Positions 24,777 through 32,563 of a stretch of 64,000 nucleotides of DNA are shown here, piece after piece. The DNA is from Bacillota bacterium (GTDB lineage Bacteria > Bacillota > Clostridia > Christensenellales > Aristaeellaceae). A program made the translations under genes and the position numbers. How positions within the stretch are numbered: position 1 is the stretch's first letter; each line of letters begins with the position of its first letter. The stretch is taken from assembly GCA_023404715.1 (NCBI GenBank), contig JAEYAR010000205.1, positions 1-64,000 of the forward strand, written 5' to 3'. The notes below the pieces were generated by a model. That model was not told the DNA's origin. It saw nothing but the letters and a program-made list of their open reading frames with translations, and searched no databases.

Positions 24777-25795
24777 GCGATTTTCACGTACATAGCGACT
24801 TTGAACAGGGCGGCGCCGGACAAGGCGCGCCGCACAGGCCGCGCCATGTGGCGCGCTATGTGCTGATCGGCGTTTGTGCGCTGGCCGTACTGTTCATCCT
24901 CTCGCAGAGCCTGTACATCGTCGGCGAGGCCGAGCAGGCGGTGGTATCGCGCTTTGGCGTCATCCGCGACATCGTCGTCGCGCCGGACAACGACTTTCAC
25001 GAGCGCTACCCGAACCTCTACGACGACAAGCGCATTTCGCTGGACTCGATCAACGTTAAGCACTCGACCGGCCTCATGCTGAAGCTGCCGTTCGTGGACA
25101 AGGTGGAGAAGATCTCCGATCGGCTGTTCACCTACGTCTCCGACAGCGAAGTCGTCAACACCAGCGAGAAGAAGCAATACTACATCACGACCTATGCGCA
25201 GTATCAGATCGCCGACCCGGCGCTGTACTCGCTCTCCTTTTCCAACGCCAGCCGGGCGGAGCTATACCTGGACAACCTGATCCACCCGATCATCGTGCAG
25301 AGCATCAACAGGCTCAATGCGGAAGACTTCGTGAGCAACAAGGATCGCCTGAACGAGGCGCTGGCGCAGGGGCTGCGGCAGATCAACGAGGACGTGTGCA
25401 TCTCCGGCATCGAGGTAGTGGATTTGCAAATTCACCGCACGATTTTGCCGCCCGCGAACATCGAAAGCACCTATGCGCGCATGACGGCCGACCGCACGAA
25501 GGTCGCCCAGCAGCTGCGCTCCGAGGGTGAGGAAGCCTATAACAAGGCGGTAGCCGACGCGGACCTGGAAGCGCACAGGCTAGAGGCGGATGCGGTGGCC
25601 CAGGCGGGCGAGATCCGCGGCCAGGCGGATGCCGCTGCGATGGAGATTTACGCCGAGGCGTATCAGCTCGATCCGGCGTTTTACACCTACTGGCGTTCGC
25701 TGCAGGCGCTGCAGACGGCGCTGGAGGAGGGCTCCACGCTTGTGCTGACGCCAGACCATCCGCTCTTCGAGGGCATCGTGAAGTATTTGAAGTAA
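24773..25795 (+). CDS. hflC: SPFH-domain membrane protease modulator HflC
   Basis: 340 residues; partner of HflK, translationally coupled by ATGA overlap. A His- and Gly-rich cytoplasmic N-terminus (about 1-28) precedes one TM helix (YVLIGVCALAVLFILSQSLY, about 29-48). Then the SPFH domain (AEQAVVSRFGVIRDIV, LKLPFVDKVEKIS) and a heptad-rich region ending in the HflC-typical YAEAYQLDPAFYTYWRSLQA segment. Typical length for the family. Followed by an unusual hairpin array rather than a simple terminator. Confidence 0.9.
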   Translation: MSDFHVHSDFEQGGAGQGAPHRPRHVARYVLIGVCALAVLFILSQSLYIVGEAEQAVVSRFGVIRDIVVAPDNDFHERYPNLYDDKRISLDSINVKHSTGLMLKLPFVDKVEKISDRLFTYVSDSEVVNTSEKKQYYITTYAQYQIADPALYSLSFSNASRAELYLDNLIHPIIVQSINRLNAEDFVSNKDRLNEALAQGLRQINEDVCISGIEVVDLQIHRTILPPANIESTYARMTADRTKVAQQLRSEGEEAYNKAVADADLEAHRLEADAVAQAGEIRGQADAAAMEIYAEAYQLDPAFYTYWRSLQALQTALEEGSTLVLTPDHPLFEGIVKYLK

Positions 25796-25805
25796 GGGCA
25801 TACCA

Positions 25806-26072
25806 AGGGGCCGCCGGATTTTCCGGCGGCCTTCTGGCCGTCGACAAAGTCGACGGCCTCGTGCAAAATGAAAGATCATTTTGCACGAAGATCACGGGAG
25901 ATGTTTTCCTGCGCAAATGCTACGCATTTGACTACGGAAAACGCCCCGCCCGACCGGCAAAGCCGGTCGATACGATCTCAGATGAAGGGGAGTCCTCCCC
26001 TTCATGCATCCCCAACGAAGTAACTACGGTTTTTCAACAGTCTGGGGCCGCCGGATTTTTCCGGCGGCCCCC
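25806..26072. repeat. Array of seven short perfect hairpins
   Basis: The 285-bp gap between hflC and a convergent gene is made almost wholly of inverted repeats: H1 10-bp stem 25809-25831; H2 10 bp, AAA loop, 25836-25858; H3 13 bp, AAGA loop, 25859-25888; H4 two-part stem 25903-25942 (GTTTTCC/GGAAAAC outside, CAAATGC/GCATTTG inside); H5 8 bp, AAA loop, 25951-25969; H6 10 bp, GTCC loop, 25982-26005; H7 12 bp, TTTT loop, 26044-26071. H1 and H7 are near-identical (GGCCGCCGGA arms) and frame the array. H1 and H7 could end transcription of the flanking genes; the inner five are unexplained. No coding potential seen. Confidence 0.85.
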
Positions 26073-26080
26073 GCTGCGTC

Positions 26081-27169
26081 TTAGGTGTAGCAATCCTCGA
26101 TCAATGCGCCGTCGACGGCCGAATAAAAGGCCCAGCCGTCGCGCGGGACGCCGTCCTCGAACGAGTAGGAGACGTACCAGACCGGCGCAAAAACCATGCC
26201 CTCCTTGCGGTTTTGCGCGCGAACGGGCATGTACATGAGGCGCGCGCCCGTCGCCGTCGGGTTCAAGAGATGATGCTTTTCACGCCGCGCGTTGCCGCGT
26301 TCAAAGGCGGCGAACGCTTCCGCCGCCGTGATCAGCCGCCCCGGCGTCAAGGCAATTTCGCCTGCCGCGTAGTCCTCGCGGAGTGTAAAGTCGCGGATGC
26401 CGCTTGCCGTCACATAGGCTTCGGCGCAGAAGACCTCGTCGCGCACAGGCACACCGCTCAGCCGCTTTTCATAGCGGAGGTAAAAGCCCTCGTCTGCCTG
26501 CGCAGCCAGGGAGAAATCCCACCAGCCGTCGCTCTTGTTTTTCAGCGTCGTACGGGCTGCCGTCTCGGCTGCGCCTAGCTCGCGGATGCGAGGCAGGCTC
26601 ATGTCCAGCGCGAAGACGCATTCGTAGCCGCCGACGCCGAGCTTTTCAAACAGATCGTCTACCCGCAGTAGGGAGTGGTCCAACGTGACGCCGTAAAGCT
26701 CGGTGTGCTCCAGCTCGGCGGGCAAGCCGTTCCGTTTCGAGGAGAAGTATGCGCCGCTTGCGAGCGAAGCAATATCGTTTATCAAAGCGGGCCGTGGGAA
26801 GGGCCCGGCGGGCTCGTCCGGCGCGTCTGCGTAATACATCCGATGGACGCCTTCGTATTCGCCGTATTCGATGTAGCTCTCGCCGATGCCCAGCCGCGCT
26901 TCGTCTGTAAACACGACGAGGCTGTAGCCCGCCCCGTCTTGATTTTCACGGGGTACTTGCCCGCCTGGATTGAACCACGCCGGATTTACCGCGCCGATAA
27001 AACCCGCCTGTGCCTGCGTGCGCGCTGTCGCGCGGTAGAGGGGCAGCGGATCGCCCTGTACATAGCCTTCGGGCACGTCGATCAAGAAGCCCGAAGCGGC
27101 CTCGGCAGAGGCGGCGCCGACGGATAGCGTCAGAACCACGAGCAACAGAAGCAAAAGCAATTTTTTCAT
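26081..27169 (-). CDS. Secreted hypothetical protein of the ECF sigma operon
   Basis: 362 residues, no recognised family. Poly-leucine signal peptide (MKKLLLLLLLVVLTLSVGA, cleavage near ASA-EA at 22-24), no lipobox cysteine, so exported. The mature part has several segments with alternating hydrophobic residues (YSLVVFTDEARLGIG, GMVFAPVWYVSYSFEDG) suggesting beta structure, and the last 100 residues vaguely recall YycI/PepSY-type secreted regulators (LITAAEAFAAFERG, PVWYVSY). The start at 27169 sits 2 nt after the upstream stop with GGAGG before it. Last gene of a sigma, anti-sigma, effector unit; probably part of the signal path or a target of it (inference). Confidence 0.65.
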   Translation of the reverse strand: MKKLLLLLLLVVLTLSVGAASAEAASGFLIDVPEGYVQGDPLPLYRATARTQAQAGFIGAVNPAWFNPGGQVPRENQDGAGYSLVVFTDEARLGIGESYIEYGEYEGVHRMYYADAPDEPAGPFPRPALINDIASLASGAYFSSKRNGLPAELEHTELYGVTLDHSLLRVDDLFEKLGVGGYECVFALDMSLPRIRELGAAETAARTTLKNKSDGWWDFSLAAQADEGFYLRYEKRLSGVPVRDEVFCAEAYVTASGIRDFTLREDYAAGEIALTPGRLITAAEAFAAFERGNARREKHHLLNPTATGARLMYMPVRAQNRKEGMVFAPVWYVSYSFEDGVPRDGWAFYSAVDGALIEDCYT

Positions 27170-27171
27170 GA

Positions 27172-27984
27172 TCAAGGTTCCTCCTTTTCGCCGGATGGGC
27201 GGGGCGCGATTTCTACCGTCCATTCCTGCCCAAGATAGGTATCCTGTTCTCCCTCACGCAGCCATTCGCCCTCGGGCGTGACCTCCCAGTTTGAGATCCA
27301 GATATGGAAGGTGTAGGTGTCCCCCCTAACTACCCCCGGGCCGGCGGGCAACTGGAAGGCAAACTGGATGGAGCCGTCTGCCTGAGGCTGTATTTCATAG
27401 CCCACGGTAGGCAGAGCCAGGATGTCGCCGCCGTCCACGCCGACCGCATCGGGCACGGCCCGAACCAGCAGAATTTTAGCAGCCTTTTCGGCGGCTACCT
27501 CGGCGTAGGAGGGCGCGCCATCCGGCGCGCGGCTCTCCTCGCCATAGTAGAGGCCGTAGCCGGCCGCGTCCGTGACCAGGTAATCCTCGGCCATCAGCAC
27601 CACGGCGTCGCTGGCAGGCCGAATATCGCCGATGCCGTACAGGCCGCCTTCGGCGAAAACCACCTCATTTAACGTGTAGACAGCGTCGCCCAGCGTAATA
27701 CTTTGCGCTCTGGCCGTGATGTCGCCAGCGTGTAGCTCCTCTTCGAGCACCTGGCCGTACTTCGCGCCGAAGAAATCCGCCACCTGCGAGGAAAACGCCG
27801 CCGCCGCGGCGGCAGAGAGCGCCGTAAGCGCGAGCGCTACCGCCAATGCTATGCGCACGCCGCGGCGCCCGAGTCCGCGCGCTTTCCTGGGCGCATGGGC
27901 GCTTCCCAACGTCTGCGCAATCCGCGCCCGAAAGCTTTCCGGCGTACTGCCGAACATAAGTTTTAAATCGTTTTGATTCATCAT
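27172..27984 (-). CDS. Probable membrane-anchored anti-sigma factor
   Basis: 270 residues. Short cytoplasmic N-terminus (about 1-43, NQNDLKLMFGSTPESFRARI), one Ala-rich TM helix (about 44-66), then an extracytoplasmic domain with WISNWEVTPEG near the end. This topology, and a gene overlapping the stop of an ECF sigma factor gene (ATGA-type overlap at 27981-27984), indicate an anti-sigma factor holding the sigma factor at the membrane. There is no clear zinc-binding HxxxCxxC motif, so it would belong to the non-ZAS type. A second ATG at 27981 is equally plausible as start. Confidence 0.65.
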   Translation of the reverse strand: MMNQNDLKLMFGSTPESFRARIAQTLGSAHAPRKARGLGRRGVRIALAVALALTALSAAAAAAFSSQVADFFGAKYGQVLEEELHAGDITARAQSITLGDAVYTLNEVVFAEGGLYGIGDIRPASDAVVLMAEDYLVTDAAGYGLYYGEESRAPDGAPSYAEVAAEKAAKILLVRAVPDAVGVDGGDILALPTVGYEIQPQADGSIQFAFQLPAGPGVVRGDTYTFHIWISNWEVTPEGEWLREGEQDTYLGQEWTVEIAPRPSGEKEEP

Positions 27985-28451
27985 TCCACCTCCTCGAGAT
28001 CAAGAGAGCCGCGCAACAGCTTACGCCCCCGATGGAGACGCGACTTCAGCGTGCCCTTGGGCATGCGCAGCATGCGGGCGATCTCCTCCACGGTGTAGCC
28101 CTCCACGTAATAGAGCACCATCGGCAGGCGATATTTTTCTGAAAGGGAGGTGAAGAGACGATACAGGTCGGGGTTCGCATCCGCCGCCGTTTCCCTTTCC
28201 GGCAGGTCTTCATAGAGCGTTTCGCGCTTTCGCTTGCGCAGTAGTGCGTAACACTCGTTGATCAGGATGCGCGCGAGCCACTTTTCCAGCGCGCGGTCGT
28301 CGCGAAGGCGCTCACGCCCCCGCAGCGCCTTTTCGATCGCCCCCTGAACCGCGTCCTCCCGGTCGCACTGCTGGCGCAGGAGGGTGGCGGATATGCGGTA
28401 AAGCGTATCCTGCATCGCCACGACGCGCCCGTCAAACTCCGCTTGTGTCAT
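27981..28451 (-). CDS. ECF-type sigma-70 family RNA polymerase sigma factor
   Basis: 156 residues, normal for ECF factors. Region 2: LYRISATLLRQQCDREDAVQ (helix contacting core polymerase and the -10); region 4 HTH: YVEGYTVEEIARMLRMPKGT then LKSRLHRGRKLL, binding the -35. Linker of about 25 residues. The ATG at 28451 follows GGAGG by 6 nt; an in-frame codon at 28478 has no ribosome site. First of three overlapping or touching genes with the anti-sigma factor and a secreted protein. The leader has an AT-rich stretch and a palindrome AAGACGTCTT (about 28478-28487) that could be regulatory. Confidence 0.9.
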   Translation of the reverse strand: MTQAEFDGRVVAMQDTLYRISATLLRQQCDREDAVQGAIEKALRGRERLRDDRALEKWLARILINECYALLRKRKRETLYEDLPERETAADANPDLYRLFTSLSEKYRLPMVLYYVEGYTVEEIARMLRMPKGTLKSRLHRGRKLLRGSLDLEEVE

Positions 28452-28622
28452 ATCAGGCCTCCTTGGTGTGTAGTGCAAGACGTCTTACGCTTTACTGATG
28501 TTTTGGGGATGGGCGAGGTTGCATTATTTTAAATATTTTTCAAAAAAGGTCATGAGAAGTCGAATGCCCATCCATACGACCCAATCTGTATAAAAAGATG
28601 ACGAAACGAGCGCGAAAGACAG

Positions 28623-28654
28623 CAAAGGTCATATCAGAGGCATATCAAAGGTCA
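28623..28654 (+). promoter_or_regulatory. Tandem direct repeat, candidate response-regulator site
   Basis: CAAAGGTCA occurs at 28623-28631 and 28646-28654, 23 bp apart, with CATATCA also repeated between them (28630-28636, 28641-28647). Two in-phase half sites end 10 bp before the -35 region of a promoter that has a TATAAT but a poor -35, the usual arrangement for an AraC-type activator. The operon's own response regulator has an AraC-type HTH. Confidence 0.45.
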
Positions 28655-28686
28655 AAATATTGGTATGATCGCATGAACCATTGTTG

Positions 28687-28692
28687 TATAAT
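28687..28692 (+). promoter_or_regulatory. -10 element of the GDPD-Ugp-like operon
   Basis: TATAAT 27 nt before the ATG at 28719; the hexamer 17 nt upstream (TATGAT) is a weak -35, consistent with activator dependence. Confidence 0.5.
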
Positions 28693-28718
28693 GGCGTCGA
28701 ACAGGAGAGGTGATACAA

Positions 28719-29429
28719 ATGCTATGGATCGCACATCGCGCGGGAACGGACCGATATCCCGAGCAGTCCATGGAGGCGGCGGCGTTTTCACTGGCCCATG
28801 GCGCGGACTTCGTAGAGCTGGACGTGCGCTTTACCGCCGACGGCGCGCCCGTGATCTGCCATGACCCTAGCGCCCTGCGCATGTTCGGCGTGGACTGCGC
28901 GGTAGCCGATATGACGCTCGAGACGTTTTTGCGTCTGCGCAACCGGTCGCATCCGCAAATCGCCGCGTATTCGTTGAAGGACGCCTTTGAGGCGGGTTTG
29001 GTCCCTGCGCTCTTGCATCTCAAGTGTGACGCACAGGCGCTCGATACCGTGCTGGAGCACGTCGCGCGCTTTGGATATCAGGAGCGGGTCGTGCTGGGCA
29101 TCGGGGATCCGCAAGCCGTTGCACGCATCAAGGACTTCGGACCGCGCATCCGGGTGCTTGCCTTTATGCATACGCAGGCGGATTTGGCAGACTTCCTCGC
29201 GTCGGCTTGCGAGTACGTGCGCCTGTGGGAACCCTGGGTGACGTACGAGAAGATAGCGCGCATCCGCGCAAGCGGAAAACAAGCCTGGATCATGAGCGGC
29301 ACGCCACAGACAGTGGGGTATACGGCGCCGTCAAACCTGAAAAAATGGGCTGAGATGGGCGCGCAGGCCGTGCTGATCAACGAGGTCGTAAAAGCCGCGG
29401 CGCTGCTTGAAGAGGGGGGAGCGCGATGA
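28719..29429 (+). CDS. Glycerophosphodiester phosphodiesterase
   Basis: 236 residues, cytoplasmic, normal length for a UgpQ-type enzyme that cuts glycerophosphodiesters to glycerol-3-phosphate. WIAHRAGTDRYPEQ at the N-terminus (catalytic His with the family E), VELDVRFTADGAPVICHDP (second His), then LHLKCDAQALD where the IEIK strand is expected (K kept). The ATG at 28719 has AGGAGAGG 9 nt upstream; the in-frame GTG at 28710 lies inside that site. Stop overlaps the next permease start (ATGA). First gene of an importer operon that also holds a second GDPD, much as UgpQ accompanies UgpBAEC in Escherichia coli. Confidence 0.88.
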   Translation: MLWIAHRAGTDRYPEQSMEAAAFSLAHGADFVELDVRFTADGAPVICHDPSALRMFGVDCAVADMTLETFLRLRNRSHPQIAAYSLKDAFEAGLVPALLHLKCDAQALDTVLEHVARFGYQERVVLGIGDPQAVARIKDFGPRIRVLAFMHTQADLADFLASACEYVRLWEPWVTYEKIARIRASGKQAWIMSGTPQTVGYTAPSNLKKWAEMGAQAVLINEVVKAAALLEEGGAR

Positions 29430-30313
29430 CGGCCAAGAGAGTCAAGGTTTTGCGGCGGGAAATGGGCGGCATTGCGTTTATCCTGCCGGCGCTGATCCCG
29501 CTGGCCGTCTTCGTCATTTATCCGATTCTCCGCTGTTTTGTGCTCAGTTTTTACTCCTATAACATGACCTCCGCGATGAAGTTCACGGGCTGGCGCAATT
29601 TTCAAAAGCTATTCGGCAGCGCAGATATCTACGACACCATTTTGCGCACGCTCAAGTATGCGCTGGTCATCCTGCCGGTGACGCTGCTGGGCGGGTTCTC
29701 CCTGGGCGTCATGCTATCGGGGAAAAACAAGGCGAACGTCGCCTTCCGCACGCTGCTCTTTGCGCCGCACGTGACCTCCATGGTCGCGATTTCGTCCGTT
29801 TGGCTATTCATCCTGCATCCGCAATACGGTGCGCTCAACATGGTGCTGGGCGCGCTCGGCATCGCGCCGGTGCGCTGGCTGAACGAACCGGGGACGGCGT
29901 TTTGGTGCATCGCGTTTGTGACCATGTGGCGCCTTCTGGGCTATGACACGATCGTCTTCATCGGTGGCATCCAAAACATCTCCGGCGACGTGCTGGAGGC
30001 GGCGACGATCGACGGCGCGAGCCGCCTGGACGTGATCCGCCACATCATCTTTCCGCTGACCTCGCCTACGACCTTTATGTTGATGATCCTCAATACGATC
30101 ACGATCCTCAAGATGTTTACGGTCATCAACGTGCTTACGGGCGGCGGACCGGCGAAATCGACGCAGAACCTGGTCATCATGCTGCACGATTACGCGTTCA
30201 ACCGCTTTCAAATCGGCTACGCGTCCGCGATATCGACGGTCCTTTTCCTGATCATTTTGGTCATTCATGCAGCACAGCGCACGCTGGAAAGGAAGGTGCA
30301 ATATGAGCAGTAA
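29426..30313 (+). CDS. ABC importer 2 permease, UgpA/MalF type
   Basis: 295 residues, six TM helices predicted. IAFILPALIPLAVFVIYPIL opens the protein as in UgpA; WRNFQKLF follows the first loop; the EAA motif (LEAATIDGASRLDVIRHIIFP) is complete and marks the ATPase contact. The end AQRTLERKVQYE is typical of the family. ATGA overlap with the GDPD gene and an 11-nt overlap with the next permease indicate tight coupling. Glycerol-3-phosphate or glycerophosphodiesters are the likeliest cargo because of two flanking GDPD genes. Confidence 0.9.
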   Translation: MTAKRVKVLRREMGGIAFILPALIPLAVFVIYPILRCFVLSFYSYNMTSAMKFTGWRNFQKLFGSADIYDTILRTLKYALVILPVTLLGGFSLGVMLSGKNKANVAFRTLLFAPHVTSMVAISSVWLFILHPQYGALNMVLGALGIAPVRWLNEPGTAFWCIAFVTMWRLLGYDTIVFIGGIQNISGDVLEAATIDGASRLDVIRHIIFPLTSPTTFMLMILNTITILKMFTVINVLTGGGPAKSTQNLVIMLHDYAFNRFQIGYASAISTVLFLIILVIHAAQRTLERKVQYEQ

Positions 30314-31169
30314 GGCGGCGCCGCTCTCGGCGAGCGGGTTGCGGCCGCGGCGCAAGCTTCGCTCCGGCAGCGTGGTGAAATATGCGTTTTTGCTCTTCGT
30401 GTCCGCCGTGGTCGCATTCCCCTACGTATGGATGATCCTTTCGTCCTTCCGCGAGGGGTCCGAGGTGTTTGTCAAGGGCGTATGGCTGCCCCAAACGTGG
30501 CGGTTTGAAAACTACCCGGAGGCCATGCGGATGGCGCCGTTCGACCGCTTTTTTCTCAACAGCCTGGTCACCTCCGTGCTCACGGTGGCGGCGCAGCTGA
30601 TTACCTGCCCGCTGGCGGCTTTCGCGTTCGCCAAGCTGGAGTTTAAGAGCAAGCGGTTTCTGTTCACGATCTTCCTGTGCACGATGATGGTGCCCAGCGA
30701 GAGCACGATCATCTCCAACTACCTGACGATCGCCTCCGTCAAGCTGACGGATACGTACCTTGCGATTATCGCGCCCAGTCTTACCAGCATGTTCGCCATC
30801 TTTCTGCTGCGCCAGTTTTTCAAGACCATCCCCGATGCGCTGCTGGAGGCGGCGCGCATCGACGGGGCCGGTACATTGCAGCTTTTTTACAAGATCGTCT
30901 TGCCGCTGGCCAAGAGCGCGCTGGCGACGATCATCATCTTCGCGTTCATCAACAGTTGGAACGCCTATCTGTGGCCGACGCTGGTGACCACGCGCACGCA
31001 TATGCGCACGGTGCAGACAGGCCTGCGCTACATGATCAATCCCGACCTGGGCAGCGAGTGGCCGAAGATCATGGCGGCTTGCGCCGTCATCATCCTGCCG
31101 GTGCTGCTGCTGTTCATCTGCCTGCAGAAGTATTTCGTGCAGGGCATCACCAAGGTAGGGCTCAAGTGA
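30303..31169 (+). CDS. ABC importer 2 permease, UgpE/MalG type
   Basis: 288 residues, six TM helices. AFPYVWMILSSFREGSEVF after helix 1, WRFENYPEAM, CTMMVPSESTIISNYLTI and the EAA loop LLEAARIDGAGTLQLF followed by LPLAKSALATI; the C-terminus QKYFVQGITKVGLK is the UgpE/MalG signature end. It starts inside the end of the preceding permease gene with GGAAAGG upstream. Partner of the permease at 29426 and the binding protein at 31213. Confidence 0.9.
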   Translation: MSSKAAPLSASGLRPRRKLRSGSVVKYAFLLFVSAVVAFPYVWMILSSFREGSEVFVKGVWLPQTWRFENYPEAMRMAPFDRFFLNSLVTSVLTVAAQLITCPLAAFAFAKLEFKSKRFLFTIFLCTMMVPSESTIISNYLTIASVKLTDTYLAIIAPSLTSMFAIFLLRQFFKTIPDALLEAARIDGAGTLQLFYKIVLPLAKSALATIIIFAFINSWNAYLWPTLVTTRTHMRTVQTGLRYMINPDLGSEWPKIMAACAVIILPVLLLFICLQKYFVQGITKVGLK

Positions 31170-31212
31170 CCCCGGGCGCGCGGCGCCTGAAAATAGACGA
31201 GGAGGAACCCAA

Positions 31213-32457
31213 ATGAAAAAGGCATTGTCTCTTTTACTGGCGGCCACGATGCTCGCCGCGCTGTGGCTACCCGCCACGGCGGAGGGGAAGCAGCGGGAGC
31301 TCATCTTCTGGACGCGCATCAACGACACCTTTGAAGAGGAGATCGCCGCGTTTGAGGCGCTGTATCCCGACGTCACCGTGACCCGCGTAGGCGTAGGTTC
31401 CAGCTACGACGACCTGGTGACCAAGTACATCGCGGCGGCCGTTTCCGGCGAACTGCCGCACGTGGGCCTGCTCAGCCAGCGCTATGGCATCCCGCAGATA
31501 TACGATGCGGGCGTGCTCGTGCCGATCGAGCGCTTCATGACCGAGGAGGAGCAAAACGACATCATGGCCGCCTATTGGGAGCGCTATACCTACAACGGCG
31601 AGCGCGTGGCCGTGCCCTTCCAGAGCAGCATGCCCGTGCTCTACGTCAACAAGGCGTTGCTTACCGAGCAGGGCGTCGCGGCGCCCACCACCTGGGAAGA
31701 GGTGCAGCAGGCGGCCGCCAAGCTGACGCTGGACACGGACGGCGACGGCGTGACGGACGTCTTCGGCTTTAACATGCCCGACGACGCGCCCTGGTACGTA
31801 AACGCGCTGGTACGCGAAATGGGCGGCGAAATCATCCACGAGGACGGCAGCGTGAGCGTCGACATCCCGCAGATGGTCGGCGTGCTGCGGGACATGCAAA
31901 GGATGACCGCGGAGGGAAGCATGCCGTCCAACCAGCACGGCACCGCGAAGGACGACTTTAAAAACGGCGCTGTCGCCATGCTCTTCAATTCCTGCGCGGG
32001 CAACAAGAGCATCGCCAAGGGCGTGGAGGATAAGTTCGAGTACGCGCTGACGACGTTCCCCGCCATCGAAGGCCGCGTGAGCGCGCCCATCGGCGGGAAC
32101 GCGCTGGGCATCTTTCAGTCCGATGCGGACATGGAGGCGCTTTCCTGGGCGTTCGTGCAGTTTATGACCTCTTCGGACGCCGTCTCGGGCTTTACGATGG
32201 ACAAGGGCTATCTGCCGATCAAGTACTCCTTCATGGAGACGGATTTTGTAAAAGCGCGCCTGGCCGACGATTTCTGGGCGGCGACGTTCGACCAGGTGCA
32301 ACATTTGCAAGGACAGCCCGTAAACCCGGTGGACGCGACCATCTGGAGCGAGCTGAACGATATCCTCAGCGAAATCGAGAGCGATCCCGGCGCTGACGTC
32401 GAAAAGCTCGTGCAAAATATGCAGCGCGAGGTAGACGACTTCCTGCTGGACTATTGA
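31213..32457 (+). CDS. UgpB-like solute-binding protein of ABC importer 2
   Basis: 414 residues. Signal peptide MKKALSLLLAATMLAALWLP with a likely AxA site (ATA-EG, about 21-23); no lipobox. The mature protein resembles the glycerol-3-phosphate-binding UgpB family: VPFQSSMPVLYVNKALLTEQ, TTWEEVQQAA, GGNALGIF and MDKGYLPIKYSFME. Typical EF-like DTDGDGVTD loop near 175. Good AGGAGG ribosome site 7 nt upstream. Translational unit with the two permeases; followed by a hairpin. The ligand assignment (glycerophosphate or glycerophosphodiester) is inference from resemblance plus GDPD neighbours. Confidence 0.85.
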   Translation: MKKALSLLLAATMLAALWLPATAEGKQRELIFWTRINDTFEEEIAAFEALYPDVTVTRVGVGSSYDDLVTKYIAAAVSGELPHVGLLSQRYGIPQIYDAGVLVPIERFMTEEEQNDIMAAYWERYTYNGERVAVPFQSSMPVLYVNKALLTEQGVAAPTTWEEVQQAAAKLTLDTDGDGVTDVFGFNMPDDAPWYVNALVREMGGEIIHEDGSVSVDIPQMVGVLRDMQRMTAEGSMPSNQHGTAKDDFKNGAVAMLFNSCAGNKSIAKGVEDKFEYALTTFPAIEGRVSAPIGGNALGIFQSDADMEALSWAFVQFMTSSDAVSGFTMDKGYLPIKYSFMETDFVKARLADDFWAATFDQVQHLQGQPVNPVDATIWSELNDILSEIESDPGADVEKLVQNMQREVDDFLLDY

Positions 32458-32474
32458 GCAAAGGCGCCTTTGGC

Positions 32475-32499
32475 CCGGCAAAGCTTGTCTTTGCCGGGC
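32475..32499 (+). terminator. Intra-operon hairpin after the UgpB-like gene
   Basis: Perfect 10-bp stem CCCGGCAAAG / CTTTGCCGGG with a 5-nt loop and no T-run; partial terminator or mRNA stabiliser. Confidence 0.55.
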
Positions 32500-32515
32500 T
32501 TGCCGCCGTATAATG
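32486..32515 (+). promoter_or_regulatory. Internal promoter before the second GDPD and the two-component genes
   Basis: TTGTCT (32486-32491) - 18 nt - TATAAT (32510-32515), 48 nt before the ATG at 32564. It would allow constitutive expression of the sensor genes. Confidence 0.5.
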
Positions 32516-32563
32516 CATACGAGAGATATGCTTATGGACAAAACGATTACGTAGAGGTGTGGC

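Noticed and set aside
25806..26072. Considered as a CRISPR array
   Set aside because: Units are inverted repeats of different sequence, not identical repeats with equal-length spacers; no cas genes.
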